Assembly (NCBI GenBank): GCA_000320605.2
Contig: KB445811.1
Span: 62,001-126,000, forward strand
From: Gelatoporia subvermispora B
Lineage: Eukaryota; Basidiomycota; Agaricomycetes; Polyporales; Gelatoporiaceae
Length of the DNA stretch: 64,000 bases
Direction of reading: 5' to 3'
The notes under the pieces are model-generated. The model did no database searches. It was not told where the DNA came from and saw only the letters and a program-made list of their open reading frames with translations. Shown here piece after piece: positions 45,901 to 59,143 of this stretch (its first letter is position 1; each line of letters starts with the position of its first letter). Both the position numbers and the translations under genes were made by a program.

Positions 45901-48900
45901 ATCTCGACGACGGAACCCATGGTGCCTCTTCGGAGGACGACACCAACAAATCCTTCGATTTCACTGGTGAAATCCAGAAGCTCAACGAATCCGGAGCATC
46001 AGACAGACTCAGTTTCGTGGAGCAGGTGGAAAGTGCGTTCCGCACACCAGCAAGGATTGAGCTTGACCTTGGTTTCGGGGATAAGATGGGCTTCAAAGGC
46101 GATCTCCTGGCCGTGCCACCAGTGCCTGCATTACCGCTTCACCTCCGGCAGCCTCCTGCAGAAGATGTTGCACCCCGGAGTATCTCTGGACTCGAAGATG
46201 ACTCAACGCCACCTGATGGATCTGTTCACTCGGTGGATATCGACACAGGACTTTCGTTTAACGTCGACTTCACTATGGACTTGTCCGGCTGCGCGATCGA
46301 AGATGCAGACGACGATTGCAGGGTCTACACAAAGGCCGCAATCAGTCCTCGTTCTGTTAAATCGAAGGCCTCTGATGGACGGCTCAACGTCGACTTCAGG
46401 TTTGGCGGCAAGCCTGCCCATATGGGCATGTCGCTGGAACCGCCGGCCGAAATTCACGAAAAACCCCTTACGCTTTCGGACATAATCCCCCCTCTGTCGC
46501 ACAACCGCAGTTTGTCCGATTCATCTCTGCTTGAGAGTGACAGCGTTCTAAAGTCGATCATGGCCAAAGCTTCCGAGTTCCCTCCATTCCAGCGTCAACG
46601 CCTCGACTCCGATTCTAGCTCGAAGCGACGTGCTCGAGACTTCACATTCAACGACACTTCTGCGACCTCTCACTCCCGCTCCGTATCGGAAGCAAGCTTC
46701 ACCGGTTTTGACTCGTTCGAGGAAGTTCGCCGAGGATTCGAGTTCGGCAGAGACAGACCAGCGTTCTACCCGCCTCCCGCAGCCTTGCCCCGTGTATCTC
46801 ATCAGCGCGACGAATCCGTGTTCAGCATTGCTTCTATCTCATCATATGGTGCTCTCATCGACTCTGGTACATTCGATCCCTTTGGATATGCGCCTACTCA
46901 GCCGCCATCGGATGACATGTCAATGTCATATTCCGTCGATGACACGTTCTCGTTCATTCACAAAGGTCGCCAGCGCCATCGCGTGGACAGCGATGCTTCG
47001 AGTTTCTACTTCAAGGCGCCTCTGGGTCAAGCCGCTCAGCAGAGGCGTGGGCACCGTCGTCATGAATCAGCTCTTTCGATTGCTTCGAACGCGCCTCCAG
47101 TCAGTCTGTACAACCGCAGTTTCGCTGGTCACCGTCGGAACGACTCGAACACAAGCGGAAGCTCAGTTGCACACTCCTATGCCCTCCACGGAGCATACGG
47201 TGGACGCGCGGCTTGGGCTCGTCATCGTCAAGACGCCTCCATTGATTCAGTCGCCAGCGAGTTCTCTGCGCGGCGTCTTGGTCGTCCGGGCATAGGAGAC
47301 AAGATGTTCGACAGCGACTATGGTATGCCACTCGCCGCCATTTCCGCGTCGCCGAACGAGAGCTACTGCGAGGAGCCGCAGAATGATCGCACCGATTGGG
47401 ATTCGATAATCGATGACGAACGACGGTATTCGGCTGAAGACTCGTTGTTCTCTAAGACTGGTCATCGGACTTCGATTTCTTCGGAATCGGTCTTTGGTTG
47501 GGATGGAGCATATCCGCCTGCCGACAATCGACTTCCTATGAATCACTTCCGACCATTGTCAATGATGAGTGACTTTAGCACCCACAGCCCACGGAAGGAA
47601 GATGACACGATGATTTCGGTGAGTAGCTCATAGGTAGCATTGAATTAAGTCTGACTACATGATGTTTAGATGCTGGGCGGTGGTCATGTACGCCGACGAT
47701 CCATCGGCTCAATGATCGAAGCGTCTCCATGCGTCCGGAGGGAAAAGAGGCATACCTCTGTGCGCGCGTCTCCAGTCGTCATGCAAGTGACTGCCGAGGA
47801 ACCTCCGGTACAAGATTCGCCTAAGGATGCCCGTCTGATTGAGAAGCCCTCTATCGCCTCTACTTCGTCTTACCAGTTCGGAGACGAGCGTATGATCATG
47901 GCTCGCAAGGGGCTGCTGGAGAGGCAGAGCCTTGAGAACAGTGCACTAATGGCACACGGAGAGGACCTTCTGGCATCATGTAAGTCCTACCGTGTTCTAG
48001 CATCCTAAACCTGTATGCTGATATTTACCAGTGCGCTCCCAGCCCATGTTCACTCGGCCTGAGCCTGCATCACGATCACGATCAAGCACGGTCACCTCAA
48101 GCTCTGGCGCTGAGACACCGCCGTTGTCATCGTCCGACGGTTCATCCATCTCGGGTGGTTCTCAGTCAAGCATCGACGTCGGACATCTGCAGGCAATGCT
48201 CACGAACGCGACGCACCCTATTGGTGGCATCGCTCGTGCCCGCGCTCGTGCTCGCGGTACAGGTCATCGTCGGCGTATTTCACAAGCGCGTGCATCACGT
48301 ACATCTGTATACGAGACAATCCAGGAAGAAGCCTCGATCCTCTTGACCTCACCGTCCCCGGCGCAAACTGCAACTGCAGCCAGTGATGTAGATTCTTCCC
48401 TCTCTGTTCAGCATGACTCCGTTCTTGTCGTTGACGCCGACATTGATTCTGGCTTGAGCGATTGGGACGACGAACACGGGATAGTCACTTTGCGGAAGTA
48501 TTATGCTCTACGCGACGAAGCGGACGAGACAGTGCAAGAGAGCAAGCGTGCTTGGCAGGACACATCGTTTTCGATCTACGCTGTGCAATGTGAGTTGTTT
48601 TGGTATAATTGACCCTGGTCATACTGACATCCGTCCCGCTTCAGCGTTTGATCCGCCTCGCACCCGAGCAGGCATGCGGGCATTGCTTGAACACTCCCAG
48701 AAGACATACAACGCTTCCAATGAGATTGGCCCCCGGCGCCTCAGGTCTCGGACTTCGTCGCGAGCCACACCGTACCCGCTGCCTCAGGCTGTTCCCATCT
48801 CGCCAGAGCTTGTCCATCAATCCTTCGTGTCTTCCAAGAGTGCCGACAGCGCAGAGAAACCCAAGCCAAAGCCATCGCTTGCCCTCCGCGAGCGCTCGCT

Positions 48901-49270
48901 CAACGCCTCCGCTGACGTGACCACACTGTCGCCTCCTACGCTCGAAGCGTTGAAACCGTTCACGCCGTTCAGTGTGCCGATCGCTGAACCGTCGCCCAAG
49001 GGTGTAGTTCCGCCGCTTCCGACGCGTCGTCGCGTCACGTCCAGTGCTCGTCGCACGGCGCTTGGTTGGACGAAGCGCAACCCTGGGAAGCCGACTTCGC
49101 AAAGCCAGAAGGAAAACGCTCCTCATGGGATGGTCATCACGTAAGTATTGTTCCACAGATCATAGATCCTTACTCACAGCGGATGTAGACCCTCTGAGAC
49201 GCTTCGGCTCAACCGTCCTCGTCCCCGCGGCAGACCTACGCCCGCGCGCGTCCCAGTTCCTGCGGCTTGA
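42983..49270 (+). CDS. Large, mostly disordered protein (1,990 residues), function unknown
   Basis: Seven exons (42983-43640, 43693-44853, 44911-47618, 47670-47979, 48032-48589, 48645-49140, 49189-49270) keep phase throughout and sum to 1,991 codons. The protein is Ser/Pro-rich with basic stretches: KENKEHKENKENHDKPQ, and a Lys/Glu run near 44000-44130 (KEKTKTKQKEKESGDTKKKK). Many RRHES/RRNDS/RQRLDSDS-type sites look like basophilic kinase targets. The best folded-looking part is near the C-terminus: IVTLRKYYALRDEADETVQE, SKRAWQDTSFSIYAVQ, and AGMRALLEHSQKTYNASNEI. No enzyme motif, signal peptide or membrane segment. Upstream MCB-like sites hint at cell-cycle control. It resembles large conserved basidiomycete proteins of unknown role. 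Confidence 0.85.
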
Positions 49271-49821
49271 TCATTTGAAAAGGTCCACCCTCGGTCGAGC
49301 GACTCCTTGATGTTATGCTTATTTTCCTATGCTTCCGCTATCTCGCCGCTATCGCAATAACCCTCCGACGCAAATTTACGTTGCTGCAATCGTGTATTGC
49401 TCTCTGACCACGCTTGCATTTGCTCACCCCTCAAACGCTGTTTCTTACGACTCTGTACGTGTTCTGATGACTGCTTACGATGATTTCCTGTTCCCGTTCT
49501 GTGTCGACGAATTCTCTTGCGTTTGTTCTTGACTGCTTTCTTGCTCCTTGAACCTGTTGTATTGTCTGCTTGCTTCCATCACATTTCGTCACAGAACCTG
49601 GCGTTCGTGTTCCTGTTGTTACGTTGTCTGCCTGTACAAAATCTCTCGTATGCACATCGGCTAGACTTGCTGCACTTGTTGTACAATTTCTTGTCGTAGT
49701 TCGTTGATCGAATGATATTGTGTAAACGAGAACGAATAACAGAGAAACGAGTGAGAGTGATTACATCGTCTCAGTCGGCAGTGCGATGTACAGGAACGGA
49801 CTACCGGTTGGAAGTCTTACC
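49271..49821. other. 3' flank between convergent genes
   Basis: T-rich 3' region of the large gene. No gene seen. Confidence 0.5.
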
Positions 49822-50903
49822 CTAACTGCCTCTCACGAAGCGTGCAGCGGGACCATTTCGCTTCATAATACCGATATTTGCTGCGTCCAAGCATTCAGAC
49901 ACAGCTGCTACACCAATGAAGAGGCTCGTACCTGCTCTACGTTCCCAGCCCTTGTTAGTAGACTTGGCCGAGCCCTTTAGGTCGAGCGTGCGTTTGAGGA
50001 AACGATCTCTCGCTGCCGGAGGGACCAGTGTACGTTTTGCAGCTGGTGCTGCGGTGGTTGCAGTAGAAAGCGTGCGAATCGTTCGCGAGCTACCAGCGTA
50101 CTATATAAGTGACTGAGAACCCCGGTGGAAGAGTAGGCTTACCCGACGAGGATATCCTGGCCTGGCCGCGAAGTGCGCTTGCGCTTTTTCGTTGGCCGCT
50201 GCGTGCTTTGGCTTTCACTTGCTTTTCGTTTTGAGGAAGACGGTGTAGCCGAGAATGCAGCGGAGAAGACATGGTCCGGAAGATAATCACCATGCGAGGG
50301 GTTTAGGTGAGGTGCGATGTTCTCGTCCTCGTCATCTTCGAGCTCGCTACCCTCTACTTCAGACATGTCGTCTTCGTTATCTTCCTCGACAGAGAAGTAC
50401 TCGTCGTCGTCCAATTGTGATGCATCCTCATCCTCCAGGTCGCCGTTCTCCTCTTCCCCTTCAACTTCGTCCTCGAGATGTTTTGAAGGACCGGCGCCCT
50501 CCTCATCCGACTCCACTTCAGAATCAAACCCTCCAAAGCCTTCTTCACCTTCCGCAGACTCCTCAGCAGCCTCCCTCATCGCCCGCTCCATCCTCGCTTT
50601 AAGATCATCCCGCGGAACGTCACTGGCCTCGCCCGCGCTCTCATCCTCCTCATCTCCGTCCTTCGCCGCGCGCTCGCCCTTCTTCGCAGCAGTAGCTTTA
50701 CCCTTTCCCTTTGATTGTGCGGCGCGTTCCTTGAGTACACGGTCTCGCTCTCGGTTCTTCTGCTTGAGTTTCCGCTTTTGCTCGGCTTCATATTGCTTAC
50801 GTGCGGTCTGCTCGCCCTTTGCAGCCTCTTTTTGCTGGTCAAAGGAGAAAGTATCCGGAGCCTCATCATCGCTGGAGTCCAACTGTGCCGCACGTGGTGC
50901 CAT
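49822..50903 (-). CDS. Utp16/Bud21-like U3 snoRNA-associated protein
   Basis: The ATG at 50903 starts MAPRAAQLDSSDDEAPDTFS, then a charged helix (EQTARKQYEAEQKRKLKQKN) and a long acidic region (EEGFGGFDSEVESDEEG, LEDDEDENIA). A nuclear-localisation-like RPTKKRKRTSRPGQDILVG follows. After an intron comes RTLVPPAARDRFLKRTLDLK and after another NIGIMKRNGPAARFVRGS, stop TAG at 49822-49824. The order (acidic region, then PPAARDFL-like segment, then GPAxxFV at the end) matches the U3_snoRNA_assoc family, whose yeast member Bud21/Utp16 works in the small-subunit processome in the nucleolus. The family is short-motif based, so the assignment is moderate. Confidence 0.6.
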
Positions 50904-52482
50904 GTCGTCGAGATCAAAGACAATTCAAGAGAAAGTAAGCCGCCCTCAGATTCAGGTGCAGTCGAAAAGAGCTCAGACAAGAAAGGCAACTACTTTTGGT
51001 ATTCCCACGCTTAGTAATACCAGCTCTTAAGGATCAGTAGATTGGTAGAGGAGTCCTCTGAATCACGCATCATGCACTAGCTGTCCTTCATCGAACGAGC
51101 TATCAGATGGTGTATTCTATGCAGTGGCTCTGCGAGTGTTAATTCATGAACGGGTTCTACACTTCGAAATTAGTGAGTACTCACAAGTCTCACATGCGGT
51201 GCGAATATTCTCACATCAATCAAAGCGCTCAGCGCAAGTGAAAGGCGATACTCGGCTGCAAGCTCTACACAAACGCGCAAGCACTACACAAACGCCCCGT
51301 GTTTCGAAAATGTGCCACGAAGACTGAACGTGTCCCCGATGTGTGGGCGCAAAGAGGAGACGAGACCAGTAGAGGCGATCTCCGAGAGTGGAGAGTCTGC
51401 TGGGAGCGCCGACTGTTCAATCTGGCTTTGAGTTGTCATTGACGCCCGAATTTGAACTTCGCTCCTCATACCGTCAACTTCGATCGGCTCAACGGAGGAT
51501 CATAGTATTCGAGAATGACTGGTATGCTTTTTAGTACGCTGGCGAATCAAGGCTCCTTGAGAGTCGCCCGACGTCCGTACACGACTGTGCCCTATTTTCA
51601 TGCTCTCAATGCGATTCGAATACACGGGGTCTGGTGTTTCCTGCGGCGAGGCTTCACACGTCTCGTGCTGATGAAGTGCGCTCAGCACATGATTATCTGC
51701 GCCTCATATGCTCTAGAAATGTGTATAAAGTCGGTGGAAATCGATTTCGACGCCACTGTCTGACTCCACCAGAACGCTACTTCTACCTGCACTGCGTAGC
51801 TATCATGTATTCGATTAGGCTGCCATACGACCCGCAGTCGACGACTCTCACAACATTCCTATCAATACATGATCAGCGTTGCTCCTCTAGTGCGCTGATA
51901 TTGAGGCCTATCAAGTTCGCCGGGATGTGAGACGGCACTGCGCAAATTCCCGTATTCAATTATGACAGGCGACTCACGTGTCCGACTGCATGAACAAAGA
52001 TCTTCGTCTCTCCTGCCTTCTGGCTTCGTGATTACGTTTACTCCCCACCACAAGTATGATACGCGAATTATTCGGCGGCTTGGGTCAACCCCAGGATCAT
52101 ACAACTTCTGCATCTTCAGAGTCGCAAAGCCCCGGTCTGGGTCATTTCCCAGTACCCTCGTGAGTCGTGGCACTGATTAATCAGTAGTTATTAGTTACTA
52201 ATTCAACGAGACACAGGCAGCGTTATCAAGTGCCTCCTCAGCCTGTGCGGGATCGAACAATTGGGCCGACAGGTCATAGTCATCGCCATCGGTCCAAACA
52301 TTCTGGTCATCAGAATCGCCATCGTGATCGTAGCAGTCGTGATATCGCCCGAGGCACGCACTTCATATCTACCCTCACCCTGGCCCTCACACTGACTACT
52401 TGGACGTGTCACAGATCCCAGCCCTGCCTCCGTGATATACCGACTTGTGTCTCCACAGCCTCAACTACTTCCCTCTTTTCAG
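50904..52482. other. Intergenic, perhaps with the 5' part of metacaspase B
   Basis: No clear gene from 50904 to about 52200. At 52230-52400 the plus strand encodes a His/Arg/Ser-rich stretch (RDRTIGPTGHSHRHRSKHSG) that could be the metacaspase prodomain, but I could not fix a start codon or the joining intron. Confidence 0.4.
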
Positions 52483-54088
52483 TATTCGAAGTGTACCGGA
52501 AAGAAGAAAGCTCTCTGCGTACGTCATTCTAAATCGGGCGCATTTTTCGGGCGCAATCTCAATCGTACTCCGTAAAAATAGATCGGGATCAATTACTATG
52601 GGCAGTCAGACCAACTGTATGGTTGTATCAACGACGCCAAGAACGTTCGCAAATTTCTTATAGGTCAGTGATCATGGACACGATACAATAATGAGGGTTA
52701 AGCTGTAGCTCGTGGGGCCATAGACACTTGGGGATACAATTCACGCGACATTGTACTATTGAGAGATGACTCGAGGAACCCTCGATCGCTGCCTACCAAG
52801 GCAAACATCCAAGATGCAATGAGGTGGCTGGTGGCTGGTGCTCAGCCGCATGATGCACTCTTTTTCCACTGTATGCCGCATCCGGAATCCCCACATAATG
52901 ATGTGTTGATTCGCTATAGATTCTGGACATGGTGGACAAACAGAAGACCTTGATGGCGATGAGGTTGACGGGTATGACCAAGGTAACGGGGGCATCTCGG
53001 TTCAATAACCACTGACTCCATATATCTTCCAGTAATATATCCAGTGGACAGCGACCAGAATGGACACATTATAGACGATGTAAGCCACCTTATACCCTAT
53101 GGCTATCAATGACACGGCCGACGACCTGTTCAATTTAGGAGATGCATGATATAATGGTGGGCGCGGCGTCGGCGTGGACATATTCTTTGCTTATCATAAC
53201 CGAACATAGGTGGAATCCCTACCGATCGGATGTCGTCTCACGGTGAGTAGTGGTGTTGACATTGACGCCTACATATGAACAATGTTCATGCCTTATGGTT
53301 CAATAGGCCATCTTCGACGTGGGTTCAATTGAACTACTTCGTGCATACTAGTAAACTCTCCGTCACAGTGTTGTTATTCAGGATCCGTCCTTGGTACGTC
53401 GCGATATTCGATAGATGCATCTGATATTCAAATTATTCAGATCTCCCGTACATGGTAAGATCTATGAGTTATACAATTGTGAAATCAGCCAACAAGCCTT
53501 CTTCCAGTATCACTCTGACGGCCGACTAAAAAGTAGTCAGGTCGCAACGAGTCATATTCAGAGCAAATCTAATCCTGGAGACGTGGTGAGCATTAGATTT
53601 TCATCGGTTGGCTTTTCGTTTGCCGACTTGACCTAGATATCATGGAGTGGCTGTAAGGACTCGCAGACCAGCGCAGACACAACCAATGCGCAAGGTGTCG
53701 CTGTTGGTGCAATGAGTCATGTCCGTGTATGACACCTGCCGCAGCGTTTTATTGCACTGATTCCGTCTCTTCAGGCTTTCATGACTTGTCTTCGTTCGTT
53801 GTTTAGTGATACAGTATACTCGTACGGGAATCTAACCCGGAAATAGGTGAGAACCCCAACATCGCCAACAAGGAGTTGTTGCAGACGATTCGGTACGTTC
53901 GTCCTCAGTAATCTGTGCACCGTGCTCATGCCCAGGCCATGTTAGCCGCATCCTGCGCAAGGATTTCAGCCAGAAACCCCAGTTGTCCAGTTCACATCCC
54001 GTCGTGAGTCTGTTATTTCAGTGCTACAGAGTATGTTGCGCTCACTCAGTCTATCCTGCAGGACATGAACCTGAAGTTCATCATGTAA
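52483..54088 (+). CDS. Metacaspase B (C14 family), N-terminus unresolved
   Basis: Exons join as YSKCTGKKKALC/IGINYYGQSDQLYGCINDAK, then GAIDTWGYNSRDIVLLRDDS, PTKANIQDAMRWLVAGAQPH and DALFFHYSGHGGQTEDLDGD (catalytic His near 52927). VIYPVDSDQNGHIIDDEMHD, LPIGCRLTAIFD/CCYSGSVLDLPYM (catalytic Cys codon 53372-53374), and PGDVISWSGCKDSQTSADTT follow. The C-terminus AFMTCLRENPNIANKELLQT, RKDFSQKPQLSSSHPVDMNL ends KFIM with TAA at 54086-54088. About a dozen introns; all exon phases fit. The catalytic block is DCCYSG, not DSCHSG. The first recognised exon starts after a pyrimidine-rich acceptor at 52482. It is diverged from metacaspase A and in opposite orientation. Confidence 0.85.
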
Positions 54089-54564
54089 TGAAGACGGCCG
54101 CATTGGCCCACGGCCTCTACGCTGGGTGACACGCCTCTTTACAAATGTCCTGAGCTCCAGGGGCTGCATCAGGTTGAATTTGACGGGCTGGGCACATCGG
54201 ATTCGGCACACTACGTAGGACACTGATTCGTCGGGAGGATATGCATGAAAGTTGCATTATGTAGCAGGTATGGGAGATACGAGCATTCTGAGCTCCCTTG
54301 ACATTGTATCAAATGACGTGTACACGTGCGCCACGCAGCCCAGCAGGCAGATCTTTTCAGGGCTCTTGACCGATGCATGAACAGCGATAGAGCTGTGTAC
54401 TACACCTAATATAGTTCTACGACTCTACTATACATTGTCCGAGCTCTACGTGAGCAGCGAAGCTATGCTACATGGAACAAAGTCAATAATTCATGACCAA
54501 ACAAACTCCGGTCGTCCGTCTCGGCTCGCAAGACTTTCGCACTCCCTACCAAGCTCACACCAGT
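54089..54564. other. Intergenic, 3' ends of convergent genes
   Basis: No gene seen between the convergent metacaspase and F-box genes. Confidence 0.5.
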
Positions 54565-56347
54565 CTATAAATCCCCAAACGCAAGCGCAGGCAGCACATA
54601 GCTGCCCACCCTCACATCCACCTCGACCTGCGCAAAGTCGAACACCTCCACATCGCCCAGCGCCGCGCACTCAGCCCCGTCTAGCCACGCTTCCTGATCC
54701 ATCTCGAGCGCGAGCGTTGCTTCGACTGCGCTCGAGAGCCCGCCGGGCGCGCGGGCGGCGAGGACGTCCTCCGCGAGGACGCGCGCGACGAGGTCGTCGC
54801 CCCGGACGTCGAACGTGCGGAGCAGGGGGCAGAGGAGGGGCTCTGAGGCGGGGTCGACGCCCGGGGCTGTGCGCAGGGCGCTGCATATGGCGAACGTGTC
54901 CGAGGGGTGCGATGCGACGAGACTGCGCAGGAGGGGGAACGCGGCGAAGAGCCGCGCGAAGACGTGCTGGTCCGCGATGATGCCCTGCAGCGACAGCGTC
55001 TGAACAAGCGGGAAGCGCCCCGGGTCCGAGTGCGAGTTAGGGCTTGGGTTCGGGTATGCAGCGGGAGCGGAGAGGTGTGCGAGCAGCTGCCCCGTCCGGT
55101 CGTGCGCGAGCCGCGGGCACGGGTTCGCGAGCGTGAGGTCCCGGAGGTTCGGCGCGTCCAGCGCGCGGAGGAGGGCGAGCGCGTCCGCCGCGTTGGCGCA
55201 CTGCAGCGCGAGCGCGGTGAGGTGGGGCAGGGGCACAGGATCCTTAACCGGGTCCAGGACCTCACTATGGGTGTATCGTGCGAAGACGGGCGTGGTGCAC
55301 GAGACGGCGAGCGACTCTAGATGTGGGCATCGGCCGAGGAGCGCGTGCCACTGCGCGGACGAGGGGCGCTCCGCCCGGCTGTGTGAGAGGGAGAGGGAGC
55401 GCAGGCCGGTGTGCGGGTGTGCGGGCGACGGCGCGGGGAGCATGTGCGGGAGGTACGGCCAAGGGATGTGGACGCCTGAGAGGGCGAGGTGGCGCAGCTG
55501 GGGCATGTGTGAGATTGCCCCCGCCGGGCCTTCGAAGATGCCGAACGGACGGCCGGCGCGTGGGGCTTTCTGGGTCGGATCGGTGCTCTCGTATACGAGG
55601 GTCAGACTCTCGAGGAGAGGTGCAAGGGGGTAATGAGTGTTTCTCGACAGCTCGGAGTGGGGTGAGCTTGGGCTCAGCGAGTCGAGCACGAGAGAGATTG
55701 TGGCGGGGAGGTCGGTGATTACAGCGAATGACCTCCACCGGGACAAGCTAGGAAGGAGGAGCCGGAGGAGGTCTGTAAGACATTCCACCGTTAACTGGTG
55801 CGTGCACCTGGTCTTCTGAGGCTTGCTGCGCCGATCGTTCGACCCTCTCCGGCAACTGCAAAACCGTGAGCACCGCGTCATGTTGCCCTTCCACCTTCGA
55901 GTTTGCTCACCCATAAAGAGGAGAAGTATGAGCTGACTTCCGTGCGTCTACCATGATGTCAATCGGCGTGTGCTTCCCGGCGCGTCGCAGGTATTCAGAA
56001 ACAATGGGAAATCGAGACGAGGGGCCCAGAGAATTGTCGGCGGTGCCTTCAACATCGCGGCCAGTCACGCAGATCTTGCTCCACAGCTGTTTGTGTCCCA
56101 GCGAGATATCGCGCCACCGCCTGCATACCGCAGACACGACGAGCGGGAAGCGAGAGTCGAATTGCTGGCATGGCGAGACCATATGGGATGTTATCGACGC
56201 GTCTGACGCGTCAACTCCATCGCATTGCGCCTCGCGAGGATCGTGTTCCGCCCCGAAGGTGAATATGAGCGCGAGCAGCTCTGCTGGGAGCCTGTGTACG
56301 GGCGCACGGTCGCCTAAAGCTGATCGAGCGGGGACGATCACGGCCAT
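54565..56347 (-). CDS. F-box protein with leucine-rich repeats
   Basis: Two exons (56347-55911 and 55855-54565) encode 575 residues. The F-box is VHRLPAELLALIFTFGAEHD...VVSAVCRRWRDISLGHKQLW. Further on are LRR-like segments LLESLTLVYES, MPQLRHLALSGVHIPW, CPHLESLAVSCTTP, PHLTALALQCANAADAL, APNLRDLTLANP and FPLVQTLSLQGI. F-box proteins bind Skp1 in SCF ubiquitin ligases, and the repeats choose the substrate. The ATG at 56347 is the first in-frame one near the F-box. A longer N-terminus through another exon near 56.4-56.7 kb is possible. The second exon is strikingly GC-rich. No stop or frameshift seen. Confidence 0.85.
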
Positions 56348-59143
56348 CGTAACGTAGAGGTCCAAGCCTGAGGTCCAAGCGTTGCAGGCCGTTCGAGTCG
56401 ACGCGCAGCTGAGGGCGACTCAAGCATGCACGCATTCAAGAGATGCTCGATGGCCATACGGCGAATTATGTAGGCTCGCCTGGACGATTGTCGCGGAGAA
56501 ATAGGCAGACCGCCATTGTCCTCCCGATCTGCAGATGCGTCGAACAATGGTGTTACTTCAAAAGGGAACTCGGCAAGATCCGGGGTGCCCTCGCAGAAGC
56601 GCCTGTGCGCTCTGCTTGCTGCCAGCCGCGAGGTGAGCAGCTTCGTGGGCGTGTCGTACGAAAGAGCGTCTTGCGGGTACGAATGGATAGTATGGCGGAA
56701 GAGGCGTTGTGGTACTTGGTATTTCGAGGCGCTTACCTCTGGCCAAGAGTGAGCGCTCGACATATGCTCCTCCTTGGAGTCCTTTCAATGCATGATAGTC
56801 AAGTATATCGGAAAAATATCAGGAAGCTGCAGATAACACTTCAATAAGTCGAAAGGTGGGGAAATGTTTTACACCCTACGCGAATATGCTTGTGACAGTC
56901 TCTTAGTTTCGAGTCTCCGGTGTACGCGCCTTCCGAGATTGGTCTGAAAGCTGCTAAAAGCGGCAGGTCTGCCCAAAAATCTTTGGGTCGCGAGTGGTGG
57001 GGCCTACTGCCCGCGCACGAGGTCAAGTGCCTCAGAATATTCAGATTAATATTGTTCCTGTGACGGTCTCTATTCTTTGCAGGATCCCGGTTCTCTCTGT
57101 ACCTTGATTCGGATATATACCTTCCATATGGGGCAAGTATTCACTTGACATAAGCTAGAGTACGCCTTCGGGCATTCCGGTCGTAAATGTCGTTGTATTC
57201 CGTCCAAGCTCCCGCACGCTCTTGCCCCGCATCCCGCATCTCCCACTTCTTCCTACCGAACCCCACCCCTCTTCCACACCGGACAGGCTTGAAGTCGAAG
57301 CCATCTCAGGTACGTACTACGTGCGGTATCCGATATATTGTTGGGTGCAAATTGTTTTCTCACCGCTCATCTTACCGTTTTCTTCGCTTTCGTGACGCCC
57401 ACGCAATCAATCACGCGCATATACACACCCACTTGGTGCACACCATGGGTATACCACCGGGTGTCTAGACCTCTACCCGTATCCATACCCGCGAGGGTCT
57501 GCAACACGTCCCACGGGTACGGGTTAGCTGCGGGTTATGCGAGTTGGACGCGGGTATCGACGGGTATTGCGAGCCTTGCGGACATCCGAACACAATTCGC
57601 ATGAAGAGTACCCCTGTACGCGGACACTTCTCGCAAGAGAACGAAAGCATACCTCGCTTCCAGTCAGCGAATATCCACCGCACTCACTGCAGCTACCACG
57701 GGTCAGCATCCTTCGACCCGTGCCCGTACTCGTGGTGGTACCTGTGGTGCGCACTACACCCACTTCATCCTTCTCCTAGACCTTGCCGCCTCTCTCAGTA
57801 ATCAAAGATGGCAACACTTTGTGTGTATTTCTACGGTACGTCTACGTGGTTCTGAGAATAATATCTGCCACATGGCTGCTGTTCGACAAGCAAAGCGGAC
57901 TTAGATCGGGGCACTCCCCCTCAAGATTATATAGGACCAAACAAAATGCTCTTATTCAGTAGTGCGGAGTTCCCTTTTCCCTGGCTCACGAGAACGTCCG
58001 CCCATTTCATGTCAACGTAAGTGACCGTCGTTGACTTGCTCTCCGTACTCTGACGCGTCAGATAATCGCGTAGCAGGCTCGCGTCGCATTGAGCACGTGC
58101 TGGGAGATATCACAAGCGCCCAGCTGCAACGAAAACGACGCATGGAGATCCTCTGACCAGTGACCGTGGCATATTCAAGATAGCTGGCTCCAACACGTTG
58201 TGCTGCACCCTCGAAGCTCGTCTATTCACACCCGTATCAACCCGGATCGACCCCCGCGCATCTCTTCTCACAGTATGGAAACGACGGGCTGCCGGTATAA
58301 CCCCAACGGGCTGCGACTCGCACTCGCGTGGCCGCGCATCTTCTCATTGGAGGCGGCCGCTGCCAGTGCGATCCCCGCGAAGCCTGCTATGTCGAGAAGT
58401 CGGATTGCTGCCTGGAGCCTGTGCGCCGGACCAGCGGCCTGCATCCATCCTGAATGTCCTTCGAATTCGGATTTCGCGCGAGGGCGTGACGTTCTGCCGC
58501 CCGGAGTGGGGTGGATGCGGGAGGTATGCATGGGGCCCTCGAACAGCGCGCCGCGCACCGCTGCGCCCCGGTGGGGTGTCCTAACGCTTTGCGGCAGCTG
58601 CGGTTCTCAGGCTGTTGTACCACGGAGAGGCACAGCGCCATCGTCTGCAGCCTGGCGCCCCGCACATGCTTGATTTGGGGCGGCCCTCGTACGACACAGC
58701 TCGCCCCAGCTCGTACGCACACCTCGCTCAACTGATGGCTGCTCGCACTCGCAATGTCTTTCGATACCGCTCTGGCTCGCGTGTTGGACGGTTTCATGGT
58801 ATGCTGGATGGGGGATGTCCGGGGTCCGGAGCGTGTCCGTCACGCGCGCGGTCATCTGCGCGGCCTGCGAAACGACTGCCCCTGTGTGCATTCTCGGAGG
58901 GCTGCGTTCTCGTTCTCGTTCTGCCGGGTTGGTCATGTCCCCTCCACGCCCGGGGCATGTGCACGGCTCGGTGCATCCCGGCGCTGCACCCGCCACACGG
59001 GGCTCCCGCCGCGCGACCAGCCAGTACTTAACCAGCGCCGGCAGCCCTGCGCTCGCTCGAGACCCCCGCCCCGCCCGCTGTTGTTCGCGTTAAGACTCGT
59101 GCTACTGGCGTGGCGCAATACACGGCGCCAGATATCCCAGCAT
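56348..59143. other. Gene-poor interval
   Basis: No supported gene. 56.4-56.8 kb may hold a 5' exon of the F-box gene. 57.43-57.56 kb is rich in GGGTA-like repeats. 58.2-59.1 kb is GC-rich and open in several frames at once, which I take as compositional. Confidence 0.4.

Noticed and set aside
53280..53400. Apparent loss of the metacaspase B catalytic Cys (AIFD followed by VGSIELLRAY)
   Set aside because: That reading runs through a 50-nt intron. Splicing GTGGGT to CACAG gives AIFD/CCYSGSVL, which keeps the Cys and continues in frame.
56180..56215. ACGCGT motifs near 56.2 kb
   Set aside because: They are inside the F-box coding exon (DASDAS codons), so codon content explains them.
58200..59100. 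Several overlapping long open stretches upstream of the carrier gene
   Set aside because: Open in many frames at once in GC-rich DNA, with no domains or splice structure.
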